A DNA stretch of 64,000 nucleotides from Bilabrum cf. latius (Eukaryota > Bigyra: Bicosoecida > Bigyra > Bicosoecida): the NCBI GenBank assembly GCA_965178125.1, contig OZ237744.1, positions 496,001 through 560,000 on the forward strand, given 5' to 3'. A model generated the notes under the pieces. That model ran no database searches. It saw nothing but the letters and a program-made list of their open reading frames with translations, and was not told the origin of the DNA. Shown in pieces: positions 58,475 to 64,000 of the stretch. The position numbers and the translations under genes are program-made. How positions within the stretch are numbered: the stretch's first letter is position 1; every line of letters starts with the position of its first letter.

Positions 58475-58790
58475 GGCATGGACGTACTTGCTAAGGGATG
58501 TGTCTGCGGTGTGCTGCTTGCCGTGCTCTCGTATGTGTACCTTGACCGCGCCCACGGGCGCGTGTTGGTTGGGACCGGCAACCTGTCTTCATCTTGCTTC
58601 TACCTGTGTCTTCTGTTGCTGCTTTTGCCGCCTGGGCAGACGTGCTGCGGGTGTACCGTGCTTCAAATGTGCTGTGCGCGCGCGTGTGTGCTTGAACAGC
58701 CCTCGGAGGCAGCCATTCTACTTCGCTGACTTCCGCACTCGTACACTCGCATATAGGCCTAGTTCGAATGAGGCGGAACACGGACCACAA
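58475..58790. other. Convergent intergenic spacer
   Basis: About 316 bases lie between the converging 3' ends of the b561 gene and the BNR gene. I see nothing coding. No obvious polyadenylation motif stands out. Confidence 0.5.
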
Positions 58791-61700
58791 TCATGCCGTG
58801 CCGGGCCGGATCTGCACCTCTAGCACGCCACCGCCCCACAGACCTGCATACACGCTGCATGAGAGCTATGAAAAGTAGGCCTGCGCCTGTCCGTTGGCAC
58901 TGCTAGCGCCGGTCCAACCCTCGCCACCGCTACCCCCATCCCTGCCCGCCGCCCCACCCTGAGAGCATGCACCCCTTTGCAGCCTCCACGGCATGTTGCC
59001 TGGCATGGCACCCTCCAATACATTCACCCACTGCTTGGTGTCGGTGGCAATCGCGTCGCCGGGGTTCTAACTAGCAGGAGCGGTCCGAGCCACTGGAGCT
59101 TCGAGACCTGTCCCAGCTGCTGCGAGATCCAGCGCGAACAGCCCCTGGGTTGATTCTGGCGTGGAGTTCACGTCACCCGCCATCGAAGACACGAGCAGCT
59201 TTGCAACACTCCCACCACTCATATCCCCGAATTCCACCACGTGCATGGCAGGTGCCGTTGCATCAACGAGAGGAGAGTCGAGGCTCACCCAGCTCGGACC
59301 ATCACGTGTCCCAAGATGCCCATCGACCTGAAGCCTAGGGTCAGCGATTCCGTGCATGACATCGACATGCATATCGGTCCTCCAGACAGAGCCATCGGTG
59401 CACGCAACAAAGAAACTGCAGTTTGCGCTGGCCATACCAGTCCATTCCCTGACCTGCGTGGGTGGATGGCACAGTCCTGACACTGACTGTGGGCTGACCT
59501 AGTCTGTACCAGGTCCTCGTGTGCGTGGTGGTCGAACACCACGCATGGTCGAGCCATATCGCCTTGCAGGTCGTCCTGACAGCCCACTGTTAGCTATCTA
59601 CCAACTCAAGTTGTCTTCTGAGCGCCCTGTGGAAGACACGGCAGGCGGCAGCCCCACCTCCACTGGCTGCGGCCCACTGCCTGTGAAGCCATCGAAGTAG
59701 ATCCAAGAAGACAGCTTTCCAGTCTTCAAGCTTATGCCGGCTACATACCCAATGTCGTCTATCGGGTTATAAACGCTCGGCACCTGTGTGTTCGGGCTGC
59801 CGCACGTGCTGCCTGTGGAACTCTTCCCTGGCACGCTCTTCGTGTTCAGGAAGGGCATCCAGAAATCCACTGCCAGTACCGCAGCTGCCGGTGATTGACC
59901 CCACGAATCCGGATCGAGCGGCGACTTTGCCGTGAATATGCCCATGTCTAGGACTCCTGCTGGCGATGCACCGCCAATGCACGGCAGCTGTCCAGGTTGC
60001 GGGGCAGCGGGCGGCTGGCTGCAGTTCACGTAGGTCCCAGCCGACATCACTGCAAATGTGGTATTCTTCCATTCTACTCGCGTGCCTTGCATTGCCTTGC
60101 CAAGGAGGACCACTGGCTGCCTAGCATCCATATTCGTTTCTTCTTCCTTAGCATTGCGTGCCATGTGGCTGTGCTGCTTCTTGCTAGCGATCCCGCGATT
60201 CGAAGACCTTCTGATGAACGAAGATGCCTGTCCAACCGGGATGGCCACAAGTGCTGGGGCAGCCTGTGCCCCAGCGTCGAAGGATCCCGCGAGTGCCCAA
60301 CCCGCCGAGGCTGCATCTTCCTTGGGCGGAAGCGCCAGGGACATGGGTGCCAATGGGTAGGCGCTGTGCGGAGACACTGATTCGGTCGCTGTGTAGTTGC
60401 TGCCAACTTGAATGGCCTGCTAGGGTCTACTCGTGCTACTTGCCTCCTCCGTGCTGACAGCTTCGTCTCTATGGGAATGAGACTCGCGACGGGGCAATTG
60501 TCTTGCATACTTGCTCAATGGTCTATCTAGCTCCCACACGGACTGCAGTCCAGCCAAACCCACGGTGCTGCTGACCATCACGGAAGGTCCTCCGAGTCCT
60601 CTCGAAACCTCAGCCCCTTGTCCTGGCCGGTTGCCACCCACTGCTTGGCCAGAGGAAGGCACGACGGCGAGGCCGATCGCATCGGCGGCCGAGATACCGT
60701 TATCAAACTAATACCAGGTCTGTCCGCCGTCCCAGGAGGCATGCAGCCCGCCACCAGGGGAGCCAGCCAGGAGACCCGGGGCCTCCTGTGATCTGGACCA
60801 CGACTCAGGGGCCATGGCCATGCTGAACACAGAGACAGGGAAAGAGTCCACTCTGGTGCTATAGTTTCCGTTTCCATCGCAAGACCAGAGACCGAACTGC
60901 TTCATTGTCGGGAACATTGGGTTCGCAGTGCTGCCAACGAGCAGCTTGGTGCAGGCGGGATCCGACGAATTACCGCAGCCCGGCTTGGCCATTGCAACCA
61001 AGCGGGTCCACAGTCCGGAAATAGGCAGCTTAGCATTTGTGTAGGGGTTGAGAATGACTTGGAGGACCCCTGGCGCCAGCGATGGGCTCGCCCTGACAAC
61101 CACACCGTCCCCATACCCGTAGTACAACCCACTGGGCATCCATGCAATGCCCGTAACTGGAGCATAGAATCCATTTGGCGTCAACTCGTAAATGTGCGTT
61201 GCTGGCATCGCATGCAGGTCTTCAGGATCGCTCTATACGGCGGATAGAACATAAAGCCTGCCAGTCGCTGATCCAACGATGACTACTTCTTGGTCCACTG
61301 AGCCAACTGCTGGCACCATCACTCGCTTCACGATGGTATAACTTGTGTCGTTATTCTTGCTGCAGGGTAAGCACGGCACAGTCTCCCAGGGTGTGTCATA
61401 CGATGCCTCATTTGTTGCGTGCCACATGATCCCACCGTTCGTGGCGCCCCAAGCGTCGCTAGTCGTTGCACGGGCAGACAGGGCGGCCGAACTGACAATG
61501 ATGCTATCTTTGCGAGCATTTCCAAGCTGTTGCCATCTCGTTCCATCTTTCGAAATGAGAACGCCACGACCAAAAGGAGACGACGCTAGCCAGACCTCAC
61601 TGCTGCCATCTCCTCGCGATACGATTGAGTATGCCGACCAATTTATAGGTGTAGATCGAATAAGGTTCCAGTCTGAACCATTGATGCTCTCATACATTCC

Positions 61701-61859
61701 CGACGCGTCGTCGCCGCTTGCAAGCCAGCGGCCAGGCCTTCGGACGTCGCCGTATACTGCTGAAATGAAGCCACCTTTCGGACCAATTTGTCGCCATGAG
61801 GCGTCACAGTATGCATATGATACCAAGACTACCGCTATACTTATGCTTTGCCAGGGCAT
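58791..61859 (-). CDS. Secreted protein with Asp-box (BNR-like) motifs, 1,022 residues
   Basis: One frame of 1,023 codons ends in TGA, with seven TAGs. The ATG at 61859 gives a signal peptide (M-P-W-Q-S-I-S-I-A-V-V-L-V-S-Y-A). Asp-box-type motifs recur: I-S-K-D-G-T-R-W, Y-E-S-I-N-G-S-D-W and A-S-W-D-G-G-Q-T-W. The last matches the S-x-D-x-G-x-x-W consensus of sialidase, sortilin and xyloglucanase beta-propellers. Many N-x-S/T sequons and paired cysteines fit an extracellular protein. The second half has shorter propeller-like repeats and a Gly-rich end. There is no catalytic sialidase arginine triad that I can identify, so I call it a non-assigned propeller protein. A TAG directly follows an Asp-box T-W-Y and is translated. 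Confidence 0.7.
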
Positions 61860-62051
61860 GGCTTCAGGTATGAGCAATGTTCTATAGTCTAGACGTCGCG
61901 CCGGCTGGGTTGGGCCGGCTCCGGGTACCAGTGGATGGATTCGGCACAATGTCACAACATGTTTTGCGTCGTGCTGAGATAAGGTGCAACCGTGCGCAAT
62001 CGCGACACTACATGAAATGCAGGCGTGCCTCACTTCAATACATCCAGGACT

Positions 62052-64000
62052 TCAGGACATCCAGGACGGCCTCGTCCCAACGCCGAGCATCCGCTGCCGG
62101 CTGGCTTGCAGGTTCGCCCTGACTGCATCGGCCCTCGTCATTTCGCTGCCCCCGGCAACACCAATGCCAGCCATACCTTTCTTCCCATCGCTTGATCTTG
62201 CTAGATCCGATAGCCCTCCAGAACCTCTTGGACCACTGCCCCTGCCTGACACGCCCCCATCCCCATGCACGCCCCTGCCTGACACGCCCCCATCCCCATG
62301 CACGCCCCTGCCTGACACGCCCCCATCCCCATGCACGCCCCTGCCTGACACGCCCCCATCCCCATACACGCCCCTGCCTGACTCGCCCCCATCCCCATGC
62401 ACGCCCCTGCCTGACACGCCCCCATCCCCATGCACGCCCCTGCCTGACACGCCCCCATCCCCATGCACGCCCCTGCCTGACACGCCCCCATCCCCATGCA
62501 CGCCCCTGCCTGACCCGCCCCCATCCCCATGCACGCCCCTGCCTGACACGCCCCCATCCCCATGCACGCCCCTGCCTGACACGCCCCCATCCCCATGCAC
62601 GCCCCTGCCTGACCCGCCCCCATCCCCATACACAGCCCTGCCTGACACGCCCCCATCCCCATACACAGCCCTGCCTGACACGCCCCCATCCCCATACACA
62701 GCCCTGCCTGACCCACGGCTCCAACCATCTGCACCTCGACCTCGTCCCACGGTCGCCCTCTTTGGTGACGTCACTGCGACAGGCCTCATGCTTCCCTCAA
62801 GAGCATAGGCATGGCGTGCAGGCGACCTCAGGGTCACGGCGCTACGATCCGCACCACTGGCGATACCTCGCCCCTCCTTGGCACTAGTACCAGTTGAGGC
62901 CGCTGCTGCCCTAGACGTTGAGCGGGTACCGGACCTGGGAGCAGCGCGAGACCCTGAAGCCGCAGCAGTGAGACTTAAGGCGGGTGTCTAAAGCTCTACG
63001 TGTGTGCTGCTATCAGGGGCGAGGCGCTGCCCCGCCTCGTCCATGGCATCCCACGCGCAGCTCCTGTCTCTTCCGTACTCTACCATCTCCCGAAACCACG
63101 CGCGCTCCCGCAGGGCAAGCCCCAGCTCCTCCGATGTGGCATCCCCAACCGCAACTCGGGCGTCGATAGCATCCCCAAACCGGTCGCTTGCAAGTGAATC
63201 TGTTCCGCCAGAGAGACGCGGCCCAGCACCCCTGCCCCCACCGGCCCTGGCAGCTCGCGTTGAATCCGCAACCGCAGGCCTCTCGCCCTCAACAACCCCT
63301 TTGATCCACGATCCGAGGGCATGGCGCGCCATGTCGCACGCAGAAATGGGATCAAACATGCCTTGAGTCCCTCCCATGGAGCCGCCAGCCGCAGCCCCCA
63401 TCCGGCCCCTTGCACGGCTGCCTCCACCATCGCTGCGACTAGCGTCAGCTGGCGACAACGACATCACCTTGCGCATGCACAAGGGGCACAGGTGCAAGGA
63501 AGCTGGTAATTCCAGTGAAGCATCAACAGGACCGCTGCCAGGCGCAGCCATTGATAGCAGACAGTCTCTGCACTCTGTGCACTGGCCCAGACCCGCTATC
63601 TCGGCGACAAGCAGTCTGGCCACCAGGTGAAATAAGTGCAATAAACGGTGCCCGTACCCCTCGCCTTCCGATTTGCCCTTACTTGCATGAGGAAAGAATC
63701 CTTTCAAGTGAGCCAAAATGATGGTTGGATCTTTCGGTCGCCCCGGTGAAACTACAGCTACGCTGTGCGTGCTTGTGCTGAACGCACTCTGACCACGAAA
63801 CGGAATGCCAGACAGCACCAGCACAGCGTCACATGTTGCCAGATCAATTGATCGCCCAATAGCATCAATAAGAGGCCAGAATCCGCGAGAAACCCCGAAT
63901 CGCTTCCCGTCTTGCTGCTTTGAGGCTGCGTCGCATGATTGTAGCTTCGCTGCGATCCCAATGCTGCCAATCAGACGCTACATTGTCCGGACCGGCTCCA
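62052..64000 (-). CDS. Archaemetzincin-like protein with degenerate zinc motif and 11-residue tandem repeats, at or near its 5' end at the right edge
   Basis: The frame is open from the right edge to TGA at 62052-62054, at least 649 codons. An ATG at 63983 followed at once by TAG is a possible start. From memory of the AMZ1/AMZ2 family, the following match: G-I-P-F-R-G-Q-S before H-S-V-A-V-V-S-P, a Cys-rich block G-Q-C-T-E-C-R-D-C-L-L, then L-C-P-L-C-M-R-K. The H-E-x-x-H zinc motif that should precede the Cys block reads V-A-E-I-A-G-L-G-Q-C, without the histidines, so peptidase activity is unlikely. After a TAG at 62988-62990 the frame enters a Ser/Ala/Arg linker. It continues into fourteen copies of G-R-G-V-H-G-D-G-G-V-S encoded by the minisatellite. 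The repeats may be a disordered or metal-binding tail. Confidence 0.55.
62242..62713 (-). repeat. 33-bp minisatellite, 14 copies, in frame
   Basis: The unit reads on the plus strand as GACACGCCCCCATCCCCATG then CACGCCCCTGCCT, repeated fourteen times with a few substitutions and no length change. Being 33 bp it stays in frame and encodes 11 residues per copy in the minus-strand gene. Plus-strand frames are also stop-free only because of the repeat. There are no unique spacers, so this is not a CRISPR array. Confidence 0.93.

Noticed and set aside
62242-62713. CRISPR array
   Set aside because: The 33-bp units are directly abutting with no unique spacers, they are in frame with a gene, and the organism is a eukaryote.
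61984-62887. Plus-strand Pro-rich repeat proteins over the minisatellite
   Set aside because: The frames are open only because a 33-bp unit repeats without a stop. The minus-strand frame continues from a recognisable domain, and the plus-strand frames have no supported start or flanking domain.
1-64000. TAG-interrupted genes as pseudogenes or sequencing errors
   Set aside because: Only TAG interrupts and TAA/TGA never do, across many unrelated genes on both strands, with intact catalytic motifs. Random decay or error would not choose one stop codon.
1-64000. UAG as leucine, tyrosine, glutamate or pyrrolysine, or selenocysteine-type recoding
   Set aside because: The best-conserved columns (GOGAT G-Q-S-F-G, RT Y-Q-F-like and P-T-Q positions) call for Gln. 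The density of TAGs and the mix of gene types exclude a specialised recoding event. Selenocysteine uses UGA.
1-64000. Bacterial or phage origin (long ORFs, dense genes)
   Set aside because: Spliceosomal introns interrupt conserved blocks. SMPD4, P5A, b561 and DIRS-type elements are eukaryotic. No Shine-Dalgarno or operon structure is evident.

Overview
This window comes from a nuclear genome of a eukaryote, probably a protist or alga that I cannot place taxonomically. It has spliceosomal GT-AG introns, a nuclear-type tRNA-Glu gene with a pol III T-tract, GC-rich coding DNA with AT-richer gaps, and eukaryote-specific gene families (SMPD4, HPS3-like, P5A ATPase, insulysin, cytochrome b561).

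The central observation is a non-standard genetic code. Nearly every long gene is cut by TAG codons but never by TAA or TGA. The frame, the homology and the domain order continue across each TAG. I counted about 110 in-frame TAG codons by hand. All 18 gene ends visible here are TGA (15) or TAA (3), and none is TAG. At positions where the family residue is known, TAG sits where glutamine is expected. The best case is the G-x-A-G-Q-S-F-G-A-F motif of glutamate synthase, where Q is encoded by TAG at complement(21788..21790). I therefore read UAG as Gln with UAA and UGA as stops, and all gene models below use that code. Several first exons only appear once it is applied.

Layout: a secreted protein running off the left edge (1-1077, minus); tRNA-Glu(CUC) (1210-1281); a giant HPS3-like protein (1596-9958, minus); an SMPD4-like neutral sphingomyelinase (10134-14771, minus); an EF-hand membrane protein (14969-15910, minus); a small secreted protein with a possible cystatin-like segment (16628-17251, minus); a Ser/Thr kinase (17501-20824, plus); glutamate synthase (20924-26444, minus); a decayed inverted copy of part of a surface-protein gene (26808-27103); a coiled-coil protein (27295-28788, plus); a 1,536-residue surface or membrane protein (28999-33807, plus); a saccharopine-dehydrogenase-like oxidoreductase (33938-35693, minus); and an AT-rich gap. 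Next comes a complete 8.1-kb tyrosine-recombinase (DIRS/PAT/Ngaro-type) retrotransposon with split direct repeats A1-ORFs-B1-A2-spacer-B2 (37124-45270). It is followed by an RluA-family pseudouridine synthase (45655-48075, minus), divergent from a P5A ATPase (48117-53276, plus) with only 41 bp between start codons; an insulysin-type metalloprotease (53444-57251, plus); a cytochrome b561-type protein (57631-58474, plus); a secreted Asp-box/BNR protein (58791-61859, minus); and an archaemetzincin-like protein with a C-terminal 11-residue repeat tract encoded by a 33-bp minisatellite (62052 to the right edge, minus).

The genes do not form one pathway. This is an ordinary housekeeping and secretory stretch of a compact genome with few, short introns (mostly 75-178 nt) concentrated near gene 5' ends. 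The retrotransposon also needs UAG=Gln to be read, so it is adapted to the host code. All homology calls are from memory of the families and have not been checked by database search.
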